DNA of 64,000 nt. Origin: Odontocerum albicorne (Eukaryota > Arthropoda > Insecta > Trichoptera > Odontoceridae). The stretch covers positions 5,208,001-5,272,000 of the forward strand of contig OX463849.1 of NCBI GenBank assembly GCA_949825065.1. Reading direction: 5' to 3'. Every line of letters starts with the position of its first letter. Positions within the stretch are counted from its first letter, which is position 1. Below the pieces are notes generated by a model. The model was not told where the DNA came from. It did not search any database and was given only the letters and a program-made list of their open reading frames with translations. Below, one piece after another: positions 1 through 10,598 of the stretch. The position numbers and the translations under genes were made by a program.

Positions 1-327
1 TGAGATCAAACTTGTTTTGGCTTTGCGAATCCTTTTTACAAACTCGCTCAAGTCAGCCAACAAATTTTCTTAGAAACCACCTTACGACTAAGTTTATCGA
101 CATTTTGACAGCCTAGTCTCGAAGATGCTTTCTTAAAGCCTGTTTTTTTTTGTTTGCAATGTATGTGGTCATGAGAGGTTGTTGGAATACCTAAAATGTT
201 TTTATTTATTTTATTTTAAGTCTGATTTTTTTACGTTTTATTCTAATAAATGATCAAAAGGCTTCAAGTTCAACAAAGTAAGAACACGTTATTTAAACAC
301 CAAAAACTTATGAAAGTTTAATAATTC

Positions 328-688
328 AAAATATTACGAGTATAAGGATATATTTCAATAAATACTAACTGTCGTAAGATATTAAGTTGATCAATATTAA
401 AATATTACGAGTATAAGGATATATTTCAATAAATACTAACGGTCGTAAGATATTAAGTTGGTCAATATGAAAATATTACGAGTATAAGGATATATTTCAA
501 TGAATACTAACAGTCGTAAGATATTAAGTTGATCAATATTAAAATATTACGAGTATAAGGATATATTTCAATAAATACTAACAGTCGTAAGATATTAAGT
601 TGATCAACATTAAAATATTACGAGTAATAGGATATATTTAAATAGATACTAACAGTCGTAAGATATTTAGTTGATCAATATTAAAAAA
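328..688. repeat. 71-bp tandem repeat, five copies
   Basis: The motif ATATTACGAG recurs at 331, 402, 473 and 544, and at 615 with a small change, so the period is 71 bp. Copies differ by only a few bases (for example AACTGTCG, AACGGTCG, AACAGTCG). The last copy is the most diverged. No reading frame runs through it. A simple minisatellite or satellite fragment. Confidence 0.93.
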
Positions 689-1246
689 TAATAAATACGT
701 CAATAAGGCTAAAATTAATAGCTCGGTCTCAATAATAAATATTAATTTCTTACCTTAAAATTTCATAAATCATCTTAATAGTTTGATTCGTACGTTGCAA
801 ATTTTAAAATAATATATTTACATCTCGTGACTCTCTTACTTAAAGAAACTACCACAAATTTCGACAATATTTACCTTGAAATACTATTTTCTTCAGTGAA
901 AAAAAATAATTTAGTGTTAAGATCGGAATATAAATTCTGGTCAAAGACAATAAAAAGTTATAAAAATTGTACAATTTGACATATCAACATATTAATTAAA
1001 TAAACAAAAAATTGATACTCGAAACATAGAATGTAAATATACTTTGAAACTATACATGTCATATACTCGTGTGTAAATGTAATAGAAAATAATATACGTT
1101 TAAGAGAGAAGCCATCAAAATGACAGGGATCATCTCATAACATCCTTTATAGCAAGATATACCCCCGAAATTCGAAATATGAGCCTAGCCGCGAGGACGT
1201 CAGACGCTTTTCAACTCCCGCCTTTAACCGGTTAGGTGCCTAAAGA
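689..1246. other. no gene seen
   Basis: AT-rich sequence that becomes more GC-rich from about 1180 on approach to the foldback element. I see no domain, tandem repeat or RNA gene here. Confidence 0.6.
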
Positions 1247-1873
1247 TACGGTTTCCTAAGAAAACGGGTTCGTTATATAGCGCACGTTACAGACGTGATG
1301 CTGGCGCGCCGCCAGACGGCAGAAATGAGAACCCACAACTGTCAGTGGAAACCAAATCTGATTCCTCATATTTAGTTTCAACTGGGCTTTTCTATAGTCT
1401 TTGCTCTTCACATTATATAAATCTTCATTATTTCTTACAAATCAATCAATATTTTGTCATTAAATTACGTTTGCCTCGCATCCGCCTGGCGCGCCGCCAG
1501 ACGGCAGAAATGAGAACCCACAACTTAATGTCAAATAGCAATGCTGCTATTTGCATGACGGCCGTCTTAGCGGAGCAAACAGTCATGTAACGATTTTTCT
1601 CGTGTAGCGGATACCGTTTAAAAAAAAAATGAGTGCAAACATAATTTGGATCTGCGAAAATGACAAAATATTGATTGATTTGTAAGAAATAATGAAGATT
1701 TATATAATGTGAAGAGCAAAGACTATAGAAAAGCCCAGTTGAAACAAAATATGAGGAATCAGATTTGGTTTCCACTGACAGTTGTGGGTTCTCATTTCTG
1801 CCGTCTGGCGGCGCGCCAGCATCACATCTGTAACGTGCGCTATATAACGAACCCGTTTTCTTAGGAAACCGTA
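1247..1873. mobile_element. long foldback (inverted-repeat) element
   Basis: Two near-identical arms of about 214 bp, 1247-1460 and 1660-1873, are reverse complements of each other around a 199-bp centre. Each arm carries CTGGCGCGCCGCCAG, itself a small hairpin, followed by ACGGCAGAAATGAG. A third copy of that block lies in the centre at 1486-1524 in the orientation of the left arm. The 160-residue and 81-residue frames crossing this region are by-products of the symmetry. It resembles a foldback or MITE-type DNA transposon without coding capacity. I did not find a clear target-site duplication. Confidence 0.85.
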
Positions 1874-2089
1874 GCTTAAGCGAGTTTACTCGCTCTCTGT
1901 TGCCGTGCCCGTGCGACCGTTCATACAAAATAAGCGAGTTAAATCGTTCAAATTTATGCCTGTTTCTAGCTAATGTCTAGTACTAATTTAAATAATCTAA
2001 AATATGGAACATATAGAGACATCTATTGATATGATGAATAAATACTATAATATTACTGTTTACCACATTGTAGAGTGCTAGTTCACTGT

Positions 2090-2890
2090 GTTCTTATTAA
2101 TGTGACCATAATCAACCACCTTCAATATATCGTTGTGTATGTAGAAATCGTTCGGTTTGTGTGTTGTATTACAATGCAGTTATTGTATACGCCTGAGTAA
2201 TTTTAAATCATCAGTTAAAAAGCAGAATCATCATCAATCGTCATAAAAATATCCAATAATATTATCAATAAACAGAATATATAGTATCGGATCCAAGTGA
2301 AATCCCTGACGTATCCCACTCCCCATCCTAAACGCATCAGATAGACTGGACAGAATTATAATGCTGATAATAAGACCAGTTAGATAACTTCACACCCACT
2401 TTTGCAAATTTCCCAGCATCCACATTGATCGTTACTTTTCACTGAGAATATTGTGAGAGATTATATCGAAAACTTAACTCAAGTCTGCATATGTGGAGTC
2501 AATTTGCCATTTGCTTTTAAATGTATTCAAAACATATGTCTCGCATATAAGTTAGTTTATCAGTGTAGATTTATCATTCATAAAATCATACCAATTAGGC
2601 GCTATCAACCCTTGTGCATCTTTTCTTAGATTGTTCAAAACATAAATTTTAAAACTGTTGGTAGTTCTGACTACATACATATAGGTCTATAATTCTCAAT
2701 ATATATTTTGTTTCCCTTCTTAAAAAAAGAGGTCAGAAAACTAGACTTGAAGTAGCCGATCTGTAAGGAACAATTAAAAATGTTTATCGATAGTAAAAAA
2801 ATCTAAGCAATTCATATTACTGAATTGTTCTCAAAACCATTGATTAAGACCAAGGGAATACCAGTCGTTCTTTGCAATATGTTAAAAATG
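2090..2890 (-). pseudogene. LINE reverse transcriptase relic
   Basis: Read on the minus strand with several frameshifts and stops, this encodes recognisable pieces of a non-LTR retrotransposon reverse transcriptase in the right order. They are a finger-region stretch FFKKGNKIYIENYRPI, then STLINLLIYETYVLN, palm motif A in YADLSKAFDIISHNIL (catalytic Asp of ADLSKAFD), a motif B-like MGSGIRQG.HLDPILYILFI, and a decayed motif C region reading FLTDDLKLLRRI. Full enzymes run to several hundred residues; only about 260 are visible, in at least two frames. The motif set fits the Jockey/CR1 group better than RTE. It may belong with the LINE 3' ends elsewhere in the window, but no continuous link is visible. 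Not functional. Identification is by eye from motif order. Confidence 0.75.
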
Positions 2891-3934
2891 AATATGTTTA
2901 GAACGAACCTTCCAGTACAAATTAAGTCTTCCTGTGTTCATATAACTTTCATCCCCTGAGGATTTTTTGATGAGTTTCACTACTCGTGTATCACAAAAAG
3001 TCTTTATATCGGGGGCAGTTAAAATATTCACCGCGGAATGATTTTTAAAAATGTTGTTGTTTACAGTTTGTATCTATGGAGTTAATCAAAAAAAAAATTT
3101 GCATAAAGAAAATTTTCAAAAAATACACTTGTTTTGGAAATATATAATGGGTGATTTATCTTGAAGTGTATTTAATAAATATAAATAACATATAGAGCTC
3201 ATTTTAAAGCTCTTAAAATTGTATCAAATGATACTCATGTATATCTTGATAGAAATTGACTTTTTTTTTTTCAAAAACTGAACCAAAATTTTTATTTATG
3301 ATTTTCTCAAAAATTCAAAGTTTATAAATTTTGCAAACTTTTTGGTGAATATACTTCTTTCCTATTTTAAGAGCAAGTTGTAGATCTTTGAAACCGATTG
3401 TAAACTCGCTAAGATATTGTATAATAGTGGGAACACAAAAGAAAAAAAAATAAGTGTTTACTTTATTTTACAAAAAGAAAAAAAAAACAAACATGACATC
3501 ACAAAGTGAAACAAGCGTCTTTTTTTAAGATTCAAGATATAAAACGGCATTGTTTATCTCATAACATAACAGATGTGGGTTGGCTACAAAAAAAATCAAT
3601 AAATTCGTCAAATGTATCTTTACATGACAGTGTTCAAATAAAATAAATGAAAAAGTGTAAAATAAATATCACCACATAAAAGAATTCAATATAAGGAGTG
3701 AGCTAAAATTGTTTTGAGTCTTGTGACCAAATGTTACGATATGTTCAGATACTATTCAATTTATTTGAGATTTAGAAGCTATAAAGGAACATCGCTTTGC
3801 TTTTAAAATTTCCAATAAATATGTTATGTATGGTATATCTAATTTATTTATAAGGTAAATTTATTTATCTGATAAACTAAAAATTACATTTTTCAGTTTC
3901 AGAGTTCGAAATTGAAATGTGAAAAGTAGCCATA
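2891..3934. other. no gene seen, low-complexity runs
   Basis: Contains A and T homopolymer tracts near 3090-3110, 3255 and 3420-3490. A weak minus-strand frame continues upstream of the reverse-transcriptase relic to about 3050 and might be its N-terminal part, but no motif supports this. Confidence 0.5.
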
Positions 3935-4745
3935 ATTTATTTATTTATTTAACACTTTTATAGAAAATACAATTTGGCGGGTTTATTGCCAGGCGGCAAT
4001 CTCTTCTAACCAACCAGACAAAAGTAAATGAAGCAAGTTACGTGGTCACATAAATCATTCAAATGACTATCCATCTCCACGAAATCCATAAACATATACG
4101 TGAGCATATGCCCACGAACCCCACAAAGACGGGCAATCACCCGATCATTCTTTTTCATATAAAGTCAGATATCATCAATCAAAAGGAAAGGAAGGGAAAG
4201 TGGAGAGGAACGGAAAAATCAGGAATGAAACACGTTATTTTACTGACTAGAAATTAAGAGTATTTTCAGTCGCTTTTTAAAGCATGCCAAGGACGTAGCG
4301 AGTCTTATATTGGTTTGTAACTGATTCCAGAGTCTCACTGCGTGGACAGTAAAGGACGACGTAAAGAAGGAGGAGCCGTGAACTGGAAAAGCCAATAGAC
4401 AATCTCTGTTTGAGCTTAGCGCTAATCCATAATTGGAAAGACGCTGAAAATTTTCGTCGGGACAGTTAAGGATATTATACAATAGAGACAGTATGTGAAT
4501 TTGGCGTATATTTCTAACATTCAACCAGTTCAATGATTTCTGGTATGGACTTATATGATCGTACTTTCGAAGGTTGAAACTAAATCTTAGACAAACATTT
4601 TAAAGGCGCTGTAATTTGTCCAGCTGTTCCTCTGTAACATCCAAATAACAGACGTCCGCATAGTCCAGAATCGGAAAGAACAGTGATTTTACGAGTAAAA
4701 TTTTGGTTTCAGTAGGCAGGAATCTTTGCAAACACTTAAAGGGAA
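3935..4745 (-). mobile_element. 5'-truncated LINE (LINE-A) 3' end
   Basis: On the minus strand a decayed ORF2 C-terminus (4240-4745) is followed by a 3' untranslated region that ends at 3935 in repeats of TAAA, a typical LINE tail. The last ~45 bp before the tail (about 3972-4023) are shared with the tRNA-derived SINEs of this window. A second, shorter copy of the same 3' end is at 32878-33090. No target-site duplication was found. Confidence 0.85.
4240..4745 (-). pseudogene. LINE-A ORF2 C-terminal domain
   Basis: A reading frame of about 165 codons on the minus strand, interrupted by one stop after DKLQRL. It includes FPILDYADVCYLDVTEEQ, then LNWLNVRNIRQIHILSLLYN, and ends with SFTVHAVRLWNQL and LACFKKRLKILLI. 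This is the region after the reverse-transcriptase palm that ends Jockey/CR1-type ORF2 proteins, where RLWN and the final basic SFK/CFKKRLK motif are characteristic. The upstream two thirds of the protein is missing, consistent with 5' truncation during target-primed reverse transcription. Related fragments are at 17690 and 23690 on the plus strand. Confidence 0.85.
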
Positions 4746-5147
4746 TGAAGGCTGAAAAAGATCCTTTAGCTTACCTCATTTATTTGATCTTGTATATAAT
4801 CTTATATCAAGTTGATATGAACAGGTGTATAAAGAAGTTTGTTAACAAATGTTATTATTATAAACGGTTTACCTACTTTATACATCGGAAATCGATAAAT
4901 ATAGTATACAGATATATAATAAAACATTTGATTAGTGAAATAATTCTTATTAATCAATAGTGTTTTCTAAGATGATTGGCGAGTATCATGGGTTATTGAA
5001 AGGCGTGTAGGGATATTCCTAACGCTACACGGCGTTCCAAAAGTAGCTGGGATAATAAAATAGATATTTATAGTTCAGATGTTAACGCTGTGGAGATAAA
5101 AATACGTTTTCATCAACTAAAACACCTTGTTTATAAGATCAAAACTT

Positions 5148-5380
5148 CTCCCGTGATCATAAGATCAAAACTTGACAACTGGTAGGGTCATACCATTACC
5201 TTCAAAGGGTAAAAGTGTTAGTTAATTTAATAATATAAAAATGTTTTCGTTAATTTGTTTAACCTCCCGTGATCATAAGATCAAAACTTGAAAACTGGTA
5301 GGGTCATACCATTATCTTAAAAGGGTAAAAGTGTTAGTTAATTAAATAATATAAAAATGTTTTAGTTAATTTAATAAAAA
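5148..5380 (+). repeat. two tandem degenerate Penelope terminal units
   Basis: Two copies 116 bp apart (start 5148 and 5264) read CTCCCGTGATCATAAGATC and continue to CTGGTAGGGTCATACCATTA. They align with the Penelope terminal unit found elsewhere (CTCCCCTGATGATGAGGTG ... CCGGTAGGGTTATACCGTTA). Both hairpin-forming parts are kept with changed bases: AAG/CTT replaces GAGG/CCTT, and TGGTA/TACCA replaces CGGTA/TACCG. The leading C of the hammerhead-like core is lost. A partial third copy precedes at about 5128. Confidence 0.6.
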
Positions 5381-5394
5381 TATATGGTCTTTAA

Positions 5395-5730
5395 TTGAAC
5401 CTACGCATTTGTGGTAGCCATAAATAAACACTAACGTAAACAGTAAGCTGGAAGAGCGACAGCTGAGATGGTACGGGCACATAAGACGGAGACCACCAGA
5501 CCATACGGTAAATCTGGCAATGTCTGTGGATCTTCCTCGATAGCCGTCCAGAGAAAGGCCAAAGAACTCCTGGATAACTCAATCCTCCAAAATCCTGCAG
5601 AGAAACGGCCTAGATGAAGAAAGTGACACCCAGAACCGAAGAACATACAGCCTGAGAACGAGAAGAACCGACCCCAACAGCCTACCTAGGCAATCAGTTG
5701 GGACAGTGCCAGGAAGAAGAAGAAGAATAT
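5395..5730 (+). pseudogene. RTE-type LINE C-terminus (RTE-1)
   Basis: Plus-strand translation contains LEERQLRWYGHIRRRPPDH, then AMSVDLPR and RPKNSWITQSSKILQRNGL, closing in a GAAGAAGAAGAA tail. This is the post-RT C-terminal region of RTE-type LINEs (pattern RLRWYGHV..RP ... RGRPK.TW). It is a shorter and more damaged copy of the element at 22278-22792. The beginning is truncated, as usual for LINE copies. Minus-strand frames overlapping it are shadows. Confidence 0.82.
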
Positions 5731-5739
5731 ATTTAATGA

Positions 5740-6190
5740 CACCCAACAACATCAAAATCTGCCAGGATAATTATCCTCGACAATATTTTAGTATCAACTT
5801 TCTTGTATGTGAGATGCAAAGTGGACATGGAAAATGCGTGTTCTGAGAATACATATGATGACAATGTATGATAGAGTACGTAATGAAGTGATTTGGGATT
5901 AATAAGAAATAAAAGCAAGATAGAGAAAAGGACGCTGAGATGGTTTGGGCGTGTAGAACGAATGAATGGAGAAATACTAACAAAATAAATATATAGTACA
6001 AATATGAGTGAAAGGCGTGGTAGAGGATGGTTAAGGAAAGCATGGGTGGATCAACTGAATGATATATCAAAAGAAGGAAATGTAAAAAGTCAGAGAAATG
6101 TTTTATGAGAAGGTGGATTTGGATGAGGCAAAATATGCATATCGAAAAATAAAAGTCTGGTGCTCTGTTTTCTTTGTCTACACCATCAAA
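5740..6190 (+). pseudogene. RTE-like LINE tail (RTE-4)
   Basis: Plus-strand reading gives YDRVRNEVI, then KRTLRWFGRVERMNGEILTK, RGRGWLRKAWVDQLND and SKEGNVKSQRN, with stops and shifts. The family signature WFGHVERMNE ... GNVKSQRN recurs at eight other places in this window on both strands. It corresponds to the C-terminal end of RTE-like ORF2 proteins. The 61- and 99-residue minus-strand frames here are shadows. 5'-truncated and not functional. Confidence 0.78.
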
Positions 6191-6880
6191 CTAACGATTC
6201 CATGGTACATATGTATAGACTTTGCTAGTTATGATTTATTCCTCAAATTATAATTCAGGGTGTCGAGGAGGGGAAATATGTTATATATTTTGCGATAGGA
6301 AAATTTTATGCTCTTTGCCTACCTCGACAGGAAAACGGATTGATGTATGTATTTCAATACCCAGTAAAGCCTTTTTCATTTCAAAATCTAAAGAATTATT
6401 TTTTCTTTAGCATAACTTTTTGCAACAAAGTTTAAAAAATATTGAGAATCGAGGAACCCAAGAATTTGTTAATACATTATTTCTTTTATTAATCGCTGGT
6501 TTAACCGGAACCCTACTTAATTTGGTTTCACTTGTGTGAGAGTAATTACCCCCCTTCAGGGTCTCGTATTCTGGAGGAAATTAAGTGCGGACTCGAACAG
6601 GGAGCACCGACATCGCCATCATTTGTCATTGTTATTAGCGGACAGGTGTTCGGAGTGATTGAGTGGGGCGAGCGTAAAAGGTGACAAAAAAAAGGAAAGA
6701 GCGATAGAAAAATCTTAAATATCTCTTTTTATCAATGAATAAAATTTATTTATTGTTACTAAGTGTCTTGAGTATAGTTAATAATAAATTGTGAAACAAC
6801 ACCGTGAAAACCATACTTTTTCTATCGATGATCCCAAATTCTTACATAACAACTGGTAAATACATATATTCCAAAAATTC
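6191..6880. other. no gene seen
   Basis: A moderately GC-rich block at 6500-6680 (TTTAACCGGAACCCTACTT onward) stands out from the AT-rich surroundings but matches no other repeat in the window. Confidence 0.5.
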
Positions 6881-7086
6881 CTGTCCGAATCTTCCCATGC
6901 CTCCCTTACCCCTCAGTCTCCAACCAGAATGTCCCCAACCGTTGAAGCGTGTATATCGGTGCCAGTTCGAACAGAATTTAGTCTTATTTGTGCTCCCCTC
7001 AAGATGAGGTGAAAGCCTTGAAACCGGTAGGGCTATACCGTTACTAAAAGTCGAATAAACAGTGATTGATAAAATAAATTACAATA
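6881..7086 (+). mobile_element. Penelope-like element 3' end
   Basis: Begins within the proline/serine-rich C-terminal coding part (CTTCCCATGCCTCCCTTACC, matching the end of the coding copy at 29165). It continues through the terminal unit AAGATGAGGTGAAAGCCTTG AAACCGGTAGGG and ends in the shared tail AATAAATTACAAT. 5'-truncated copy. The hammerhead-like core is mutated (CTCAAGAT for CTGANGAT). Confidence 0.8.
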
Positions 7087-7139
7087 GTTAATAATAACTT
7101 GCCTTAAAAAAACAGCAAATCTGATACCTTTAGAACAAA

Positions 7140-7395
7140 GTTCAATCCCATCAGGGTTTATAAGGAGGATTGCAACTGAATACATAGTGTAAATGTGAGT
7201 TAAAAGGGTAGCAGAAGAAAATCAATATAGGCGTGGTTCGATCAATATGATGTTTTAAAAAAAAAAGGAAATGTTAAGATTCAAAGAAATCATATAAGTT
7301 GTATGGATATAGAAGATACGAAAGATGTGTGTGGCGGTAGCAAATTCTGGCGTTCTCTCCTCTCTGCTTACTTCGACAAGAAAACAGATTTTTTG
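7140..7395 (+). pseudogene. RTE-4 LINE tail fragment
   Basis: Plus-strand reading gives WFDQYDVLK, KGNVKIQRNHISCMDIED, KDVCGG and KFWRSLLSAYFDKK. This matches the last part of the RTE-4 family (GNVKSQRN ... MD..EAKDVC ... SAYP). It lies directly after the Penelope tail, with about 50 bp between. Confidence 0.72.
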
Positions 7396-7454
7396 TATGT
7401 ATTAACAGTAGTTGTTGAATTCATGGAAAAATGAGTGTTCTGTTTTTTTTCTCC

Positions 7455-7545
7455 ATCTACGTAATATTGACCTCCGTGACCGTCTCTGACACGTCTGTCT
7501 TCCAGTTCAAGAGTCGCGTGTTCGATTCCCGTTGGTATCAAGTTT
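7455..7545 (+). repeat. tRNA-derived SINE head
   Basis: CTCCGTGACCGTCTCTGACA resembles an A box region, and GTCGCGTGTTCGATTCCCGT is a good RNA polymerase III B box. The acceptor and anticodon arms do not fold as a tRNA, so this is a SINE relic and not a tRNA gene. Confidence 0.5.
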
Positions 7546-7559
7546 TTTTTTGATGATTC

Positions 7560-8015
7560 CAATCTTTTTTTCTGTTAAGTTTATTGAAACATATTTTGAT
7601 TGTTATATTGCTACAGACAATAAAGCCGCCACGTTGTAATGTGTATAACAAAAGTGAAATACAATAATTGTGACATTTCAACTGACCAGTCAACATCAGT
7701 GAATTGTGAAGGAGTTGAACATTGGTAATTAGGGTTTAATCGTTGGTATATTTAAAAATTATCTGTGTTGTGTGAAAAACTTGATTAATCGTTGGTATAT
7801 CCTGTAAGTGTTTTATCTAATTAAAATAAAGTAAATTTCATTTTAATTACAATAAACAAAGTTATGTTACATGTCTGAACAATCGGAGTTGAAGATCCGC
7901 TGAAAGAATTCGCAATATCCCACGCACTGTAAGATGAAAAATACAAAGAAAAAAATATTGGCAAGAAAAAAATATTGGCGGGAAAAGTCGAGTCACCCAA
8001 AAATGGAAATAGAGC
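7560..8015. other. no gene seen, short direct repeats
   Basis: The phrase TTAATCGTTGGTATAT occurs at about 7736 and again at about 7783. Nothing coding is visible. Confidence 0.5.
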
Positions 8016-8019
8016 TTGC

Positions 8020-8205
8020 CGACCATATCCTATGAACAGTGGAATTTAAATGTAGAGATGGTAACGCCCTCAACTTCTACACGGCAGGTCGCCGGTTTGA
8101 ACCCCGCGCTTTGTTACTCCTCCCGAATGACACAGGCACTTTTTTCGCCTAATATTCGGGGGTATTTGCGTAATATTCGGTGGTATACCTATGACTTCGA
8201 AATTC
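8020..8205 (+). mobile_element. tRNA-derived SINE, type 2
   Basis: The A-box-like GATGGTAACGCCCTCAACTT is followed by the B box CGCCGGTTTGAACCCCGCGC and then TGTTACTCCTCCCGAAT. The same order with related sequence is found at 55905-56055 (B box GACGGTTCGAACCCTGC, then CTACTCCCCTCGAATT) and at 61190-61275. The body ends with repeats of TATTCGG and an A-rich tail near 8210. Confidence 0.72.
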
Positions 8206-8209
8206 TTTA

Positions 8210-9172
8210 AAAAAAAGTAAAAAAAAATGCTAGTATGCTCCAATTGTATAACTTCAGGTGTGCCATTGGATCCAGTACAACAATGTGTCCAGTGAAATTG
8301 CTGGTGTACAACGGCTTACTTTGAAGAGAAGAAAAAGGGAAAAAAAACTACTAGGCCCAGCTTCATCTTCCAACTAAATTAACGGTGGAATGGCGAGGGG
8401 ATCCTCGACTACGAGGTCCAGCAACAAAGACATGACTATAAAATAATCATTTATCAGTACGCAGAATAAGTCGCTTTTGACCCAATCGATAATTAATTTT
8501 CCAAACAGTTGGCTGTATATCAAATTGAAATGGAAAACGACAATGTAAATTTCTCCAAACTTAATAATTTAATGAATGGAGCTATAATTCCACTTTAGAA
8601 CTTTGAGGCAGAGCTTTGAAGTGGTGCGCATACCAGATCATTGATTTCAGAAGATCGTCGAGTCCATCCCAAGTGGGGTGGACTCGAAGATCTTCTACGA
8701 GAAGGAATACGAGAAGGAAGATGAAAAATAAGTTTAAGTAACGAGTGAGTGGAAAACTTGAACCAGTAAATAATTAATATAATTAATTATTATTAATTGT
8801 TATTATTAACAGCGACCAGCCTATATAAATGAAAAGTAAACAAAGATTTTTACAACGTTGAGAGCTTTAATTGTGAAACATTACATTGATAATTATGAGA
8901 AAATATACTTGGTGACTTAGAATAAAACGATGTTATGATCGCATTTCAAGTTAATTCGACTATATTAATAATATTATTTATGTGTTTTTCTTTAAACACT
9001 TTCATATACACTATATACTCGTACATTTAGCTGATTTATGCTTTTAAGTAATATATTAAAAACAACCAGCTTCTGTTTTAACATTAGCATCTTACAAATT
9101 GCCATGTCTTAAACTAGTGAATTAATATAATGTCAAAGTAAAAGTAACTAAAAATTATAAAATATAACAAGT
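8210..9172. other. no gene seen apart from a hairpin
   Basis: Holds the near-perfect hairpin at 8649-8696 (listed separately) and an AT-only palindromic stretch near 8775-8815. No coding signal. Confidence 0.5.
8649..8696. repeat. 23-bp-arm hairpin
   Basis: Arms 8649-8671 and 8674-8696 pair at 21 of 23 positions around a 2-base loop (arm begins AGAAGATCGTCGAGTCCATC). It is GC-richer than its surroundings and not part of any repeat recognised here. Confidence 0.85.
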
Positions 9173-9594
9173 TGTGGCGGTCGCCCACACGAATACTGTG
9201 GGCATTCATACATACGGTCAATGACCGATGAAATGACCTTTGCATTCCTCGACGAAATCTAAATAAACAAGTCCCAAGTTCACACGCCGGCCATTCAAGT
9301 CCGAAGTTCACCCGCCGGCCATTCAACCCATAGCCAAGCGGACCGCATTCCATACTAGAGAGAGAACGCACCACGGCTGTCTCGCTAGTTCCGTATTTGA
9401 ATGATACCTATATACAACAATTAATCGTTTTGCATTCACAGAAACGAGACGTAGGCATATCGCGAGCGCATTCTCGCGCACATTCTAAAAAGATATAAAT
9501 ACCTACGTTACTAATAAAATTCCACTATCTCTTTCCGCATTGCGATCTAACGTGTTTTATTATTTATCAACAAATCATCCTCATCATCTCTTCC
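9173..9594 (+). mobile_element. solo LTR, subfamily 1
   Basis: Starts TGTGGCGGTCGCCC and shares blocks in order with the LTRs at 26508-26919 and 43358-43744: CATACATACGGTCAATGACC, a GC-rich centre with CGCATTCCATACTAGAGAG, a TATA-like TATAAATACCTAC at 9494, an AATAAAAT signal, and TTATCAACAAATCATCCTC near the end. A block CAAGTC-CGAAGTTCAC-CCGCCGGCCATTCAA is duplicated inside. No internal retrotransposon domain follows, so it is a solo LTR. The 3' boundary and target duplication could not be fixed. Confidence 0.72.
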
Positions 9595-9616
9595 CTCTAG
9601 GATACATATCCTAGAG
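9595..9616. repeat. 10-bp-arm hairpin beside LTR
   Basis: CTCTAGGATA CA TATCCTAGAG is a perfect inverted repeat with a two-base loop. It sits where the LTR sequence stops matching its relatives. Confidence 0.85.
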
Positions 9617-10380
9617 AGAAGAGAGAAAGGGATGAAAATTGTAAGAGTTAGGGACAAGGGATATTTTGAGATAAATAATGTATCTTATTTTATAACGGTA
9701 AAGAACTTTTAATTGACCTTAGAAGATCGTTCTAAGATCGAGTCATGTAAACTGCAAAAGAGGATATGTTAAATAATGTATAACATTTGATTCATCAATT
9801 TTATGACTATTTGTGTGGTTCTGAAGCTGTGCGTCTTGTCCAATTGCATTTGTAGTATATTTCTTGATTGGTTTAATCATTTAAGCTTGTTTGTGTTGTG
9901 GTTGTAACAGTCATGTTGTTTTTGCGTGATATTTGGCGAAATAATGATCTTTATTTTTTTGTTGGCGTTGTTTTCTAGAACAATATTTCAATTGTTTCGA
10001 TATTTGTCTACCTTGATGTGTTCATGATATGTGTGGCGTTTGCAGCTTTGGAAATCACTTAAAGACAGCCCGTTTAGGGATATGTTATCAACGTTTATGA
10101 TTGTTTATAATAACAACTTAGATATACTACACTTGACTTATTTTATTTTTATTGAATAACAATTTATAGCATGGAAATATAATCCAAGTTCACATGTTTG
10201 TCCCATTACCGCGAGATTATTTCTTTTTGTAGAATTTTACGTGGATATGTGCTTTCTCTCAGCGGGAAAAAGAACCTATCCTCGCAACTTAAAAAATCTT
10301 TGCCCATCTCATCAGATAATTCTTCTGCTTCAACAATAGTCCAGTGATATAATACATACGGTGCCTCTGCAGAAATCAAA
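9617..10380. other. no gene seen
   Basis: A short imperfect palindrome CTTAGAAGATCGTTCTAAG lies at about 9718-9736. T-rich sequence follows with no domain. Confidence 0.5.
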
Positions 10381-10460
10381 ATCAACTACTCAACACGAAA
10401 ATCAACTACCCAACATAAAAATCAACTACCCAACACGAAAATCAACTACCCAACACGAAA
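10381..10460. repeat. 20-bp minisatellite, four copies
   Basis: Four direct copies of ATCAACTACCCAACACGAAA, with one T and one TA change among them, run without gaps and end in an A tract. Confidence 0.95.
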
Positions 10461-10598
10461 AAAAGAATCTTCAAAGCTCCAGTAAAAACGTCATCCTGTC
10501 CCAACGATAGGCCCCCCACCACTCTAGACTTCACTTAAAACTAAATGTGTTACTATCACATATCGAAAGATATACATATGGAATGGTCATTTATTGTT

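Noticed and set aside
1446..1928. 160-codon minus-strand frame as a gene
   Set aside because: It runs through the arm of an inverted repeat and partly repeats the 81-codon plus-strand frame. No domain.
9494..9510. TATA box of a host promoter
   Set aside because: The sequence lies at the same relative place in several solo LTRs, so it is an LTR promoter element.
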